DNA of 24,158 bases from positions 1 through 24,158 of IMG/VR virus record IMGVR_UViG_3300044960_000665; one strand, given 5' to 3'. The number at the start of each line of letters is the position of its first letter. Within the stretch, counting starts at the first letter, position 1. Of this stretch, positions 16,595 through 23,137 are shown piece after piece. Under the pieces are notes generated by a model. The model searched no databases and had not been told where the DNA came from. It saw nothing but the letters and a program-made list of their open reading frames with translations. The translations under genes were made by a program, and so were the position numbers. This stretch comes from a virus.

Positions 16595-17968
16595 TTACGC
16601 TACAATGTTACCATCAAATTGTCTGTCATCTATGATAGCACCATTGTATAAGTGAATGAATTTGAAGGTAATTTTATCATTTGTAAATACGCTACCGACT
16701 GTCTGTTGGTCTTGAACGAAAAACTCAGGTGTTTCTTTACCATCTAAAAACCCAATTTCCAACCCTTCAATATCAGAAGGTGAAGCAGCTAGATACCAGC
16801 TATTATCATCCGTCCAGAGTCTGTTAACGATCAACTCCATTTGCAGAGTCCTTGTGTAATCAGGATTTGTTGGGTTGAAATCGCTATTTCTAGGCGTCGC
16901 TATTAAGTCATATGCAGTTTTGTCAAGCGCCGTAGGAACGATTAGATATTTTGGCGGTATGCCCAGTCTCTTACCAGAACCTAATTCTGTTCTGTTCATC
17001 ATTGCACGCCTTCTGGCGTGTAGTGCAGAAGAGCTTAATGCATCTGTACCAAGATTACCTTTGGCTGCTGTAAACAAATTACCACCAGTATATATTACAG
17101 GGTTATCCGCAAGGAAAGCGAAAACAAATTCATATAACTGCCGTGCACATGCATTCGCAACTTTGGTGGGAATTCTTCTAATAACCCCTACATCGTCATT
17201 TCTAGTCATTTCCCATGTAATAGTCTCTGTTGCCCCTCTTTTTACCATTGTATACGATGCTTTCTCATCTGTAGGGCTTGTTAGTGCTGTATAAGCAGCG
17301 CCTTCAGCTACAATTGGCAAATCACCATAACCACCCAATCTTGTAATGTAATTAGTCCTAAAATCAAACCGTGGTACTACAACACAAATTTTTTTCCAGT
17401 CTTGATTGTATGCAGATTGTGTATATTCTTTTTGTAATCTCTTATTCATCGCATCTTTCAAGACCTCAGGTAACGATGTTGTATCCATCGCCGCAAGTAG
17501 TCTTTTACAATTCGCCTGCTTACCTGTTAATTGCTCATCTCCAGTGAAGTTAATGTATGCAGCCTTAAAACTCATTACTTTGCCATCAAAGAAATCATCA
17601 AACATCTGCCTTCTTTTGTCTAAATCATCCGTAACAAGCCTTATACTTCCAGCACCACTAATAGTGGCAGCTGTTAATTTATCAAGTGTTTCTTTTTCAA
17701 GTTTAATCGTAGCCTTTAATTCATCTTCAGTGAATTCTTTATCTTTATATTGTAACTTAATCTTCTCAATAACAGGACTCGGTAAACCAGATTCTTTAAG
17801 CATAGTTTCCATATTGAGCAAGCGCATAGTTTTAGCTGCCTGGTCAAACAAAGCCTGAGCAGCCCTAATCTTTTCGTCAAGGATTTTTTGCTTTTCATTC
17901 AAACTATTTTCTAAATCCTTGATTATATCTTTTTCTTGTCCACTATCTATTTGTTTGTTTTCTGTCAT
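16595..17968 (-). CDS. Internal in-frame start: scaffold-major capsid product
   Basis: Within the fusion, GGAGGT at 17981-17976 stands 7 nt before ATG 17968 (Met229, MTENKQIDSG). This ribosome site is as good as any in the operon, and the product would be 457 residues of scaffold plus capsid without ChaB and protease. The start also reads ATGA, the usual overlap of adjacent phage genes, so this may be the relic start of a once separate capsid gene. The arrangement recalls lambda Nu3 nested in C. Independent expression is inferred, not shown. Confidence 0.6.
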   Translation of the reverse strand: MTENKQIDSGQEKDIIKDLENSLNEKQKILDEKIRAAQALFDQAAKTMRLLNMETMLKESGLPSPVIEKIKLQYKDKEFTEDELKATIKLEKETLDKLTAATISGAGSIRLVTDDLDKRRQMFDDFFDGKVMSFKAAYINFTGDEQLTGKQANCKRLLAAMDTTSLPEVLKDAMNKRLQKEYTQSAYNQDWKKICVVVPRFDFRTNYITRLGGYGDLPIVAEGAAYTALTSPTDEKASYTMVKRGATETITWEMTRNDDVGVIRRIPTKVANACARQLYEFVFAFLADNPVIYTGGNLFTAAKGNLGTDALSSSALHARRRAMMNRTELGSGKRLGIPPKYLIVPTALDKTAYDLIATPRNSDFNPTNPDYTRTLQMELIVNRLWTDDNSWYLAASPSDIEGLEIGFLDGKETPEFFVQDQQTVGSVFTNDKITFKFIHLYNGAIIDDRQFDGNIVA

Positions 17969-18652
17969 TTGATTTACCTCCATTTGTTTTGCCGCAGCCA
18001 TTTTGATAAAATTACCACCTGCGGCTGGTTCATATACAATATCTACAGTTACCTTATCAATTTCCACAACTTCTCTGATTCCATTTTGTAAATAATCACG
18101 TCCGACAATATCTACTGATAGCCCTAAAAGATCGGTCTTGCCTTTGCTAAAGGCTGATACCAATGCATCTCGTAATTCTGTGCCTTTGGTATTTTTAAGA
18201 ATAATCAAATCACCGTAAATTCCGTCATCAATATATTGAACAGATTTAATCCATCCAACTAAGTCCGAAGGTGGTTTTCCATAAGGATGACCAATACTAT
18301 GTTGTGCCTCAGAAAGCATAAAGACCTTAGCGCCTTCAAATTTACTTAGATTATTTTTAAGAAGCTCCGCAGACCAGTTTCTATTATTAGCATCAAGACC
18401 AGCTTTTATAATTCTAACCCTCCACTTATAACCATCATCTTCAATAGCGGATTTTATTGAAACATCACAATAAACCATTGAAGATTTCTTATACCCTGCT
18501 TTTTCTATTGCGCTCCACGCTACCGCAAAGGCTTTTTCTTCAGAACCATATTCTTTATAGGCAGAATTAAAAGCGGCAAGCCATATTTCTTGTGCATGTT
18601 TTGGTAAATTTTTTACTGCTTCTGGTAATTCATCTAAATTTGAATAAGGCAT
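16595..18652 (-). CDS. ChaB - prohead protease - scaffold - major capsid protein fusion
   Basis: This 685-residue protein has AGGAGG just before ATG 18652. Residues 1-56 are a ChaB-type domain (LPEAVKNLPKHAQEIW, AFAVAWSAIEKAGYKK). Residues 60-220 look like a prohead serine protease: His118/His122 in QHSIGHPYGKPPSDLVGW and Ser179 in LLGLSVDIVG are candidate catalytic residues. Residues 225-330 are charged and coiled-coil-like (scaffold delta domain). Residues 330-685 are an HK97-type major capsid protein (RQLYEFVFAFLADNPVIYTG, GIPPKYLIVP). Usually these are separate genes. The protease would cleave near the KMAAAKQME linker and remove the scaffold during maturation. An internal ribosome site (next entry) may deliver most of the capsid subunits. 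Confidence 0.85.
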   Translation of the reverse strand: MPYSNLDELPEAVKNLPKHAQEIWLAAFNSAYKEYGSEEKAFAVAWSAIEKAGYKKSSMVYCDVSIKSAIEDDGYKWRVRIIKAGLDANNRNWSAELLKNNLSKFEGAKVFMLSEAQHSIGHPYGKPPSDLVGWIKSVQYIDDGIYGDLIILKNTKGTELRDALVSAFSKGKTDLLGLSVDIVGRDYLQNGIREVVEIDKVTVDIVYEPAAGGNFIKMAAAKQMEVNQMTENKQIDSGQEKDIIKDLENSLNEKQKILDEKIRAAQALFDQAAKTMRLLNMETMLKESGLPSPVIEKIKLQYKDKEFTEDELKATIKLEKETLDKLTAATISGAGSIRLVTDDLDKRRQMFDDFFDGKVMSFKAAYINFTGDEQLTGKQANCKRLLAAMDTTSLPEVLKDAMNKRLQKEYTQSAYNQDWKKICVVVPRFDFRTNYITRLGGYGDLPIVAEGAAYTALTSPTDEKASYTMVKRGATETITWEMTRNDDVGVIRRIPTKVANACARQLYEFVFAFLADNPVIYTGGNLFTAAKGNLGTDALSSSALHARRRAMMNRTELGSGKRLGIPPKYLIVPTALDKTAYDLIATPRNSDFNPTNPDYTRTLQMELIVNRLWTDDNSWYLAASPSDIEGLEIGFLDGKETPEFFVQDQQTVGSVFTNDKITFKFIHLYNGAIIDDRQFDGNIVA

Positions 18653-18664
18653 AACCCCCTCCTA

Positions 18665-18874
18665 TTATCCTTTAATTCTATCTCTTACATACTTTTTGCC
18701 GTCCGCTGTTACGAAAATAACTTCATTTTCCGTTTCTCTAAAAGAAAGGACATCAGATGGTTTGAGTTTTCTTGTGATTTTCTCATAAGTTATTTTAGTC
18801 TTATCCTGAGAAAGCTGCGGTTTAACATCGTTAAAAACAAGTCCTTCTAAATATTTATTTTCTATTTCTTTCAT
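18665..18874 (-). CDS. Small conserved-position head-region protein of unknown function
   Basis: This 69-residue protein lies between portal and capsid-protease genes. It overlaps the portal end by 20 nt, with GGAGGG about 8 nt before ATG. It is charged, with a beta-hairpin-like C-terminal part (ENEVIFVTADGKKYVRDRIK) and no membrane segment or cysteine. I recognise no family. Position suggests a head accessory; the short VTADGKKY strand pair resembles small ligand- or nucleic-acid-contact folds but that is not evidence of function. Confidence 0.6.
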   Translation of the reverse strand: MKEIENKYLEGLVFNDVKPQLSQDKTKITYEKITRKLKPSDVLSFRETENEVIFVTADGKKYVRDRIKG

Positions 18875-20216
18875 TATTATTTCCCTCCAATCTGTTTTTA
18901 ATTTGTTCTGTATCTACTTTTTTGCCTAAAAAAGACATCATGATGGCAAAAGATTCTAACGCCGCTGTTTTGTCAATCCATCCTCGACTTTCAGCAACAG
19001 CTAATCCATCAGCAACATTTTTGATGATAGCACCAAACTTAGTAAGGTCTTTAATACTAAGTTCGGGAGTTATGATTGTATATTTAGTATTTTCTTCTGT
19101 TAAATCCCCATATTCTATTTTGTTATATGTTTTTGCGCAATAAATCTGGTAATCAAATATACTCGATAGTATGTATTTAAAATAATTCTGTTTTTCAGTT
19201 AGAATCTTCATAGTAGGAATCATCATCTCGTCGGCAGAGGACTTGTTCACATCCTCAGCTCCGCCATACCAATGTGTTGGAAACCCAATACCACCGAGTA
19301 TATGATTTCTGATTATTTTTGCACCCTCTCTAACGTCAGGACTTTGCAGCTCAGGTGTAACAGCATTTAATTTAATAGACTCGTTATGCCCAAAGACATT
19401 TCCTGGTGTACCGCTAACTTTAGCTAAGATGTCGACTTTTTCTTGTATTACCTTTTCATCTGCACCTTCTATTTGTAAATCCCAAATAAAATTATTTAAT
19501 TGTGACCATTTTTCAGCATAATCATAAAGGTAATGCTCATAAATATCTATCCAATCTGCTATCGTGAAAAGTTCGCTTCGTCCTCTAGGGGAATTGGTAA
19601 CATTGTTAATAGAAAAGAAAAAACAATCTCCAGTAGTAAAAGTTTGCCTTAAGTTCTTAGCTTGAGGACTCAAAAAATCTTCAACATCTTTCCCCAAAAT
19701 TATTTTATAGTATTTATCAGGTTCGCCTGGTAAGTTTTTTACTTTTACTCCTATCTGAATTTTACAATTCTCAGGATCAACAATAACTTCAGAAATTTGT
19801 TTTGGGTCTATATACCCCATCCTTACTCTACCATTAGCAGTAGATACTTTTACAGGAAATAAAATATCACCAAACACAAGGATTTCAGTAAGATGTTTTC
19901 TGAGATATAAATCTAATCTATTGACAGGATCATACCAAAATTCTTTTAAAATTTTCATTACCTTTGGATTTGGAGATTCAAAAGGCAATTCTTCGGCAAT
20001 TATAAAGCTCACAATAACATTGATAATCCATTTAGCCATCGGATAATTATCCCACAACCAATAGCAAATGTCTATCATTCTGTCCTGAGACACTTCGGGA
20101 AGATTACGACTGTAAATAGTGTCGCTAATCTTTCTGAACCCCCTGACTTCTTCAACCAGTGTTTGCCGTGATGCCTTAATAGCTACTGTAGATGGATAAA
20201 CTTTCTCCTTAGCCAA
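18855..20216 (-). CDS. Portal protein
   Basis: This 453-residue protein follows the large terminase with a 34-nt overlap. The start is TTG at 20216 with AGAGGTGAT, a good anti-SD match, just before it. It has the portal layout: an N-terminal helical part, a wing segment (FGDILFPVKVSTANGRVRMG, YIDPKQISEVIVDPE), the NSPRGRSEL motif near residue 215, a stem/crown helical region and GGIGFPTHWYGGAEDVNKSS typical of SPP1/HK97-like portals. It would form the dodecameric DNA channel at one capsid vertex and dock the terminase. Confidence 0.9.
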   Translation of the reverse strand: MAKEKVYPSTVAIKASRQTLVEEVRGFRKISDTIYSRNLPEVSQDRMIDICYWLWDNYPMAKWIINVIVSFIIAEELPFESPNPKVMKILKEFWYDPVNRLDLYLRKHLTEILVFGDILFPVKVSTANGRVRMGYIDPKQISEVIVDPENCKIQIGVKVKNLPGEPDKYYKIILGKDVEDFLSPQAKNLRQTFTTGDCFFFSINNVTNSPRGRSELFTIADWIDIYEHYLYDYAEKWSQLNNFIWDLQIEGADEKVIQEKVDILAKVSGTPGNVFGHNESIKLNAVTPELQSPDVREGAKIIRNHILGGIGFPTHWYGGAEDVNKSSADEMMIPTMKILTEKQNYFKYILSSIFDYQIYCAKTYNKIEYGDLTEENTKYTIITPELSIKDLTKFGAIIKNVADGLAVAESRGWIDKTAALESFAIMMSFLGKKVDTEQIKNRLEGNNNERNRK

Positions 20217-21523
20217 GAATCACCTCTGATTAAATTATCTCTCAAATTAAATCCACCAATCCTTGTAATACCCATTGAAGATGTTGATGCAATTCGTTTA
20301 ACTAACTTATTCGGACTAGGCTGAGAAATTGCCGCAACACCATCTCCAGAATGTTTCTTATATGAATAAATACCATACCTTAAAGCATCCGCCCTATGAT
20401 CATTTTTCTTTAAAGGCTTATCCTCACCACGCCTTTTAGCCTTTTCATCCCAAACATAATGATTGCTTATCTCGGTTATCAAAGTCTTACAACTCTCATG
20501 TATCAAAATCTCGTACTTGTAAAAACCAGAACTTACCGTTTTAATCCCATCAAGTACATCATTTTCTGCTTGTATAACAGTATATCCTGATTTCTTTAAC
20601 TCTAGTATGAATGAACTAGCAGAAGGGTCAACAAAAATCTTTACATTAAGCCCACTGACGAATTTGCCTAACTCCGCTACTAATTCAGGGTCAGTTAGCT
20701 GTATCCCAGCCTTCTCAGCATCATGATACCACTCTTTTAAAACATATATCTTGCCGTCAATACCAAGACCAAAAAGTAAATATACTGTAGTAGACGCCGT
20801 ACCATAATCAACCCCAACCCAATACCTTACTATCTCGGGCACTTCCTTAACAATATGATGAACACTAAATGAATCATAAACAATCCCTTCAGCTAATACC
20901 CACTCTCCTAAAATCAATCTGCGATAAAAGATACCATTGTAAGTATTCTTTAACTCGTTCTTATATTCTTCTGTTAACGAAGGATTGTCTTCTATCTCAA
21001 ACTGTATATGATATAAATCCGAACGTGTATTCTTTTTCTCTATATAATCTTTGTATATCGTATGATACGGACTATCAGGATTGCACGTCCAATATATCCT
21101 ACTACCAGGTACAGAAATTCTTGTCCTAGACATATCAATAAAATTCTCAGGATGTATCGTCACTTCATCCGCATACCAACAACCAAATGTACCACCCTGC
21201 ACCCTACTCGCCGAACGTTCATCTATCGCACCAATACAATATATAACTCTCGTCTCATTCCCAACCCTAAACGTCAATTCCCCTAAATGAGCATTATAAT
21301 CACACTCACCAATAATTTTCATTAAATCATTCGTGACATTCCTCTTTAACGTATCCTTCGTCTTCCCAGTTAATAAAAATTTATCATACGGCATTTTATA
21401 ACACTGCTCAAGGAACAATATGTTCGCAACAAAGGTCTTCCCACTACGCACAGGACCATCAAATATGTTTATCCTCTTTGTCGCTTCCTTGAGTACTCTC
21501 AGCTGCTTTGGACTCAACCCCAT
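20183..21523 (-). CDS. terL: Terminase large subunit
   Basis: This 446-residue protein is the packaging motor. The ATPase has Walker A GPVRSGKT (residues 23-30), Walker B CWYADE (115-120) and coupling motif WTCNPD (145-150). The nuclease domain has Asp239 in GVDYGT, Asp299 in FVDPSA and Asp375/Asp379 in DHRADALRYG, the metal-binding acids of RNase H-like terminases. The PBSX-type large subunit is the closest style. ATG 21523 overlaps the small subunit gene by 65 nt, with GGAGG 9 nt upstream. All key residues are present, so it should be active. Confidence 0.95.
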   Translation of the reverse strand: MGLSPKQLRVLKEATKRINIFDGPVRSGKTFVANILFLEQCYKMPYDKFLLTGKTKDTLKRNVTNDLMKIIGECDYNAHLGELTFRVGNETRVIYCIGAIDERSASRVQGGTFGCWYADEVTIHPENFIDMSRTRISVPGSRIYWTCNPDSPYHTIYKDYIEKKNTRSDLYHIQFEIEDNPSLTEEYKNELKNTYNGIFYRRLILGEWVLAEGIVYDSFSVHHIVKEVPEIVRYWVGVDYGTASTTVYLLFGLGIDGKIYVLKEWYHDAEKAGIQLTDPELVAELGKFVSGLNVKIFVDPSASSFILELKKSGYTVIQAENDVLDGIKTVSSGFYKYEILIHESCKTLITEISNHYVWDEKAKRRGEDKPLKKNDHRADALRYGIYSYKKHSGDGVAAISQPSPNKLVKRIASTSSMGITRIGGFNLRDNLIRGDSWLRRKFIHLQ

Positions 21524-21950
21524 TCCGCATAGCCTCCAATGAATCTATCATAGCCCTAACCCCAGGCGGTATCTCATGCTTCAAATTAACCTGCTGCTTG
21601 TCTCCATACCCCCTATTACCAGCATAAACACACAATAACTTCCATATCATCGTCGTATCACCCATTAACGCTTTGTTAAACGCTAAATCCTCCAGTACAT
21701 CCGCCCTCACATCATTACGATACTCCAATACAGCCTCCAAATACCTCTTCATCTCCTCATTCCTCTTCACATAACTATGTAACGACTTGTGCGAACAGTT
21801 TAATAACCTCGCCGCCCTCGTTAAATTACCCTGCGATACAAATATCGCCTCCCTTATCACTTCCTCACTCGCACATAATGGCTCCTTACTCTCAGGAAGA
21901 AAATCACTAGTCGCTAACTTCGTCTCACATATTATCGTGTCTATCTTCAT
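21459..21950 (-). CDS. terS: Terminase small subunit
   Basis: The proposed product starts at ATG 21950 (163 residues). The frame is open further upstream to 22187, but that part is a low-complexity, proline-rich translation of a purine-rich non-coding tract, and a promoter lies at 21958-21985. The N-terminal DNA-binding part shows a helix-turn-helix pattern (VIREAIFVSQGNLTRAARLL, NCSHKSLHSYVKR), followed by the typical ALMGDTTMIWKLLCVYAGNRG segment, PBSX/SPP1-like. It recognises the packaging site and loads the large subunit. No ribosome site is visible before the ATG; a GTG three codons earlier is an alternative start. Confidence 0.85.
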   Translation of the reverse strand: MKIDTIICETKLATSDFLPESKEPLCASEEVIREAIFVSQGNLTRAARLLNCSHKSLHSYVKRNEEMKRYLEAVLEYRNDVRADVLEDLAFNKALMGDTTMIWKLLCVYAGNRGYGDKQQVNLKHEIPPGVRAMIDSLEAMRNGVESKAAESTQGSDKEDKHI

Positions 21951-21957
21951 ATAAATC

Positions 21958-21985
21958 ACTATATCAAAACCGCTTACAATGTCAA
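21958..21985 (-). promoter_or_regulatory. Sigma70-type promoter of the structural operon
   Basis: On the minus strand TTGACA (21985-21980) is separated by 16 nt from TATAGT (21963-21958): a perfect -35 and a 5/6 -10. The expected transcription start, about 7 nt further on, falls at or next to the ATG of the small terminase gene (21950), so the mRNA would be leaderless or nearly so. It is the only good promoter I see for the minus-strand operon. Confidence 0.7.
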
Positions 21986-22333
21986 TTCTATTTATATTAT
22001 CGGAAAATAAAAAAATTGTTTCAGAAAATAATAATAGAATAATGAAATGATGAGGAAAAGTGGGGATAGGATTGAGGGGGTTAAGAGGGAAGTTATCGGG
22101 CAAAAAGGGAAAAGTACCAGGGGGGGTTAACATGCCCAAGACATGCATTTCACAACTGCAATACCCATTTCGCAATGAGTATTTCATAATGAAATATCTG
22201 GCATGGTATTAGAGAAGTGTCGCAAAATAGTCCACGTCCTAACATATTGTCTACACGCAACTTACAAAAAAAATATAAAAAAAGATATATATGGTATGCC
22301 AGATGCATACATATAAATGGAAAAGTAGAAAAA
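21986..22333. other. Divergent intergenic region with purine-rich tract and inverted repeats
   Basis: Between the two divergent units lies about 350 nt without a convincing gene. The plus strand at 22041-22130 is about four-fifths purine, with runs of G. Three inverted repeats resemble operators: AATAC-C-CATT / AATG-A-GTATT (22160-22183), ATTTCAT-A-ATGAAAT (22181-22195) and ATAT(G)GTATGC / GCATACATAT (22289-22314). Candidate plus-strand promoter elements (TATAAA at 22312-22317 with no good -35; TTGTTT/AATAAT at 22016-22043) are weak. The late promoter borders it on the left. Packaging (pac/cos) sites are often near terminase genes, but nothing here identifies one. Confidence 0.5.
22132..22212 (+). 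CDS. Possible 26-residue peptide ORF
   Basis: ATG at 22132 follows a seven-G run with a 5-nt spacer, a possible ribosome site, and reads MPKTCISQLQYPF to a TAG at 22210-22212. It spans two of the operator-like inverted repeats, so it could be a leader peptide or chance. No homologue is recognised. Confidence 0.2.
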   Translation: MPKTCISQLQYPFRNEYFIMKYLAWY

Positions 22334-22403
22334 TAGGGATTCTGAAAACCTGTGTCGGAATCTCTATGGTACTTGGAATTACACAGGGGAAAGGAGAAAG
22401 GAT
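22334..22403 (+). promoter_or_regulatory. H-type pseudoknot leader, copy A
   Basis: Stem 1 pairs TAGGGATTCTG (22334-22344) with CGGAATCTCTA (22356-22366), 11 bp including two wobbles. Loop 1 is AAAA. The rest of the hairpin loop, CCTGTGT (22349-22355), pairs with ACACAGG (22381-22387), giving stem 2 of 7 bp that abuts stem 1 directly. Loop 3 is 14 nt with the core ACTTGGAAT. AAGGAG (22391-22396) follows 3 nt later, then the ATG at 22404. The geometry is sterically reasonable and would place stem 2 against the ribosome site. Confidence 0.75.
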
Positions 22404-22994
22404 ATGAAATTGTACACAATTATTGATGGGGAAGTTTACGAGGGTGCAACTGTTACGCAGTTCTCCCTTAAAAACGCTGGTATTGTAATACCAGCGATTG
22501 TTATCGGAGAAGAAGGTCATGGCAGGGCGCTGGGCGTCCTGCCAGTAAAATTCATCGAAGGAAGCACTCCTGAAAAGGAGTGGAGTGAGAAGGGGGAAAC
22601 CCTCCTCCACTCCGCAATCATTGGGGCAACAAGGGCTGGAAAGCCCAAGTTGCTCCAAACCATAGAAGGCGCAGATGAAAAATGCATCTGCGTCTTCAGG
22701 ACGTCAATCGGTTTCAGGGGTGGAAATTTCCACTCCGGAGACTTGATTGGCGAAGGAATCTTCGCCGCATTCCCGGGTGAAATAATCACCCGGGGAATTA
22801 TAGCCCAAGGCGATGCGGGGAGGATGGGCAGCGGCGAGCAAATCGTCGCTGTCATCCCACCAAAGAGTGTTTTTCGTACAGCCTACACGGGTAGGCTGTA
22901 TGGGAAAGCCCCATCCCACTATTATATGTGGGATGGTAAAATCCTGACTGGTGGCGTCACCTGGGATGAAAGGGACGCCATCAAAATTTTCTAA
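22404..22994 (+). CDS. Unknown 196-residue protein encoded by a hairpin-tiled ORF
   Basis: ATG 22404 has AAGGAG 7 nt upstream, directly after the pseudoknot leader, and a perfect terminator follows the stop. The protein is glycine- and isoleucine-rich, apparently soluble and beta-rich (AGIVIPAIVIGEEGHGRALG, GEGIFAAFPGEIITRGIIAQ, HYYMWDGKILTGGVTWDER). No signal peptide, membrane helix or motif is recognised, and I cannot assign a family. Base composition is richer in G+C than the phage genes, suggesting separate origin. The coding sequence carries about 13 consecutive stem-loops (separate entry), so the RNA itself may be functional. A start on an SD and 196 open codons argue that it is also translated. 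Confidence 0.7.
   Translation: MKLYTIIDGEVYEGATVTQFSLKNAGIVIPAIVIGEEGHGRALGVLPVKFIEGSTPEKEWSEKGETLLHSAIIGATRAGKPKLLQTIEGADEKCICVFRTSIGFRGGNFHSGDLIGEGIFAAFPGEIITRGIIAQGDAGRMGSGEQIVAVIPPKSVFRTAYTGRLYGKAPSHYYMWDGKILTGGVTWDERDAIKIF
22441..22980 (+). other. Array of about 13 consecutive hairpins inside the ORF
   Basis: Stems by position: 22448-22462 (5 bp plus outer 4), 22475-22496 (10), 22520-22544 (10, one G-U), 22565-22582 (7, GAAA loop), 22582-22613 (6), 22621-22658 (10 with one G-U, then 5 with GGAA loop), 22665-22697 (13, one G-U), 22717-22736 (10 as DNA, 8 as RNA; one G-U), 22749-22766 (7), 22770-22797 (9 plus 2), 22822-22857 (9 plus 6, G-U pairs), 22877-22900 (10), 22911-22936 (9), 22952-22980 (7). 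Imperfect pairs are all G-U on the plus-strand RNA, never A-C, so selection appears to act on the mRNA. Confidence 0.8.
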
Positions 22995-22997
22995 TTC

Positions 22998-23040
22998 AAC
23001 ACCCTTCCAGGGATCAATTCCCTGGAAGGGTGTTTTTTTT
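22998..23040 (+). terminator. Rho-independent terminator of the hairpin-tiled gene
   Basis: A perfect 15-bp stem (ACACCCTTCCAGGGA, 22999-23013, with its complement 23019-23033), a 5-nt loop, and a run of eight T (23033-23040). The adjacent A-T at 22998/23034 can extend it. It lies just after the stop codon and only 30 nt before the second pseudoknot leader. Confidence 0.95.
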
Positions 23041-23069
23041 CACGAAAAGGGGGAGTGTATCCTCCTGTG

Positions 23070-23137
23070 TAGGGATTCTGAAACCTGTGCCAGAATCCTT
23101 ACTACACTTGAAATCGCACAGGAAAGGAGGAAAAAAA
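23070..23137 (+). promoter_or_regulatory. H-type pseudoknot leader, copy B
   Basis: Stem 1 pairs TAGGGATTCTG (23070-23080, identical to copy A) with CAGAATCCTTA (23091-23101), 11 bp. Loop 1 is AAA. CCTGTGC (23084-23090) pairs with GCACAGG (23116-23122), 7 bp. Loop 3 is again 14 nt with ACTTGAAAT. AAAGGAGG (23123-23130) follows at once and the ATG is 7 nt later. Compared with copy A, the last stem-2 pair changed from U-A to C-G, and three stem-1 pairs changed between Watson-Crick and wobble. Confidence 0.78.

Noticed and set aside
21951-22187. Upstream extension of the small terminase frame to 22187
   Set aside because: The added residues are a proline-rich translation of a purine-rich tract, and a promoter with near-consensus boxes lies inside it.
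22517-22919. Minus-strand ORFs antisense to the hairpin-tiled gene
   Set aside because: They mirror the inverted repeats, lack ribosome sites, and the wobble pattern shows selection on the plus-strand RNA.
22404-22994. Purely non-coding ROOL/GOLLD-type RNA
   Set aside because: The array is preceded by a good ribosome site and stays open for 196 codons with protein-like composition; I could not recall a match to those RNA consensuses. Kept only as an analogy.
22334-23137. Leader pair as CRISPR-like repeats or a transposon end pair
   Set aside because: Only two copies, 736 nt apart, each directly before a start codon, with changes that preserve base pairing.
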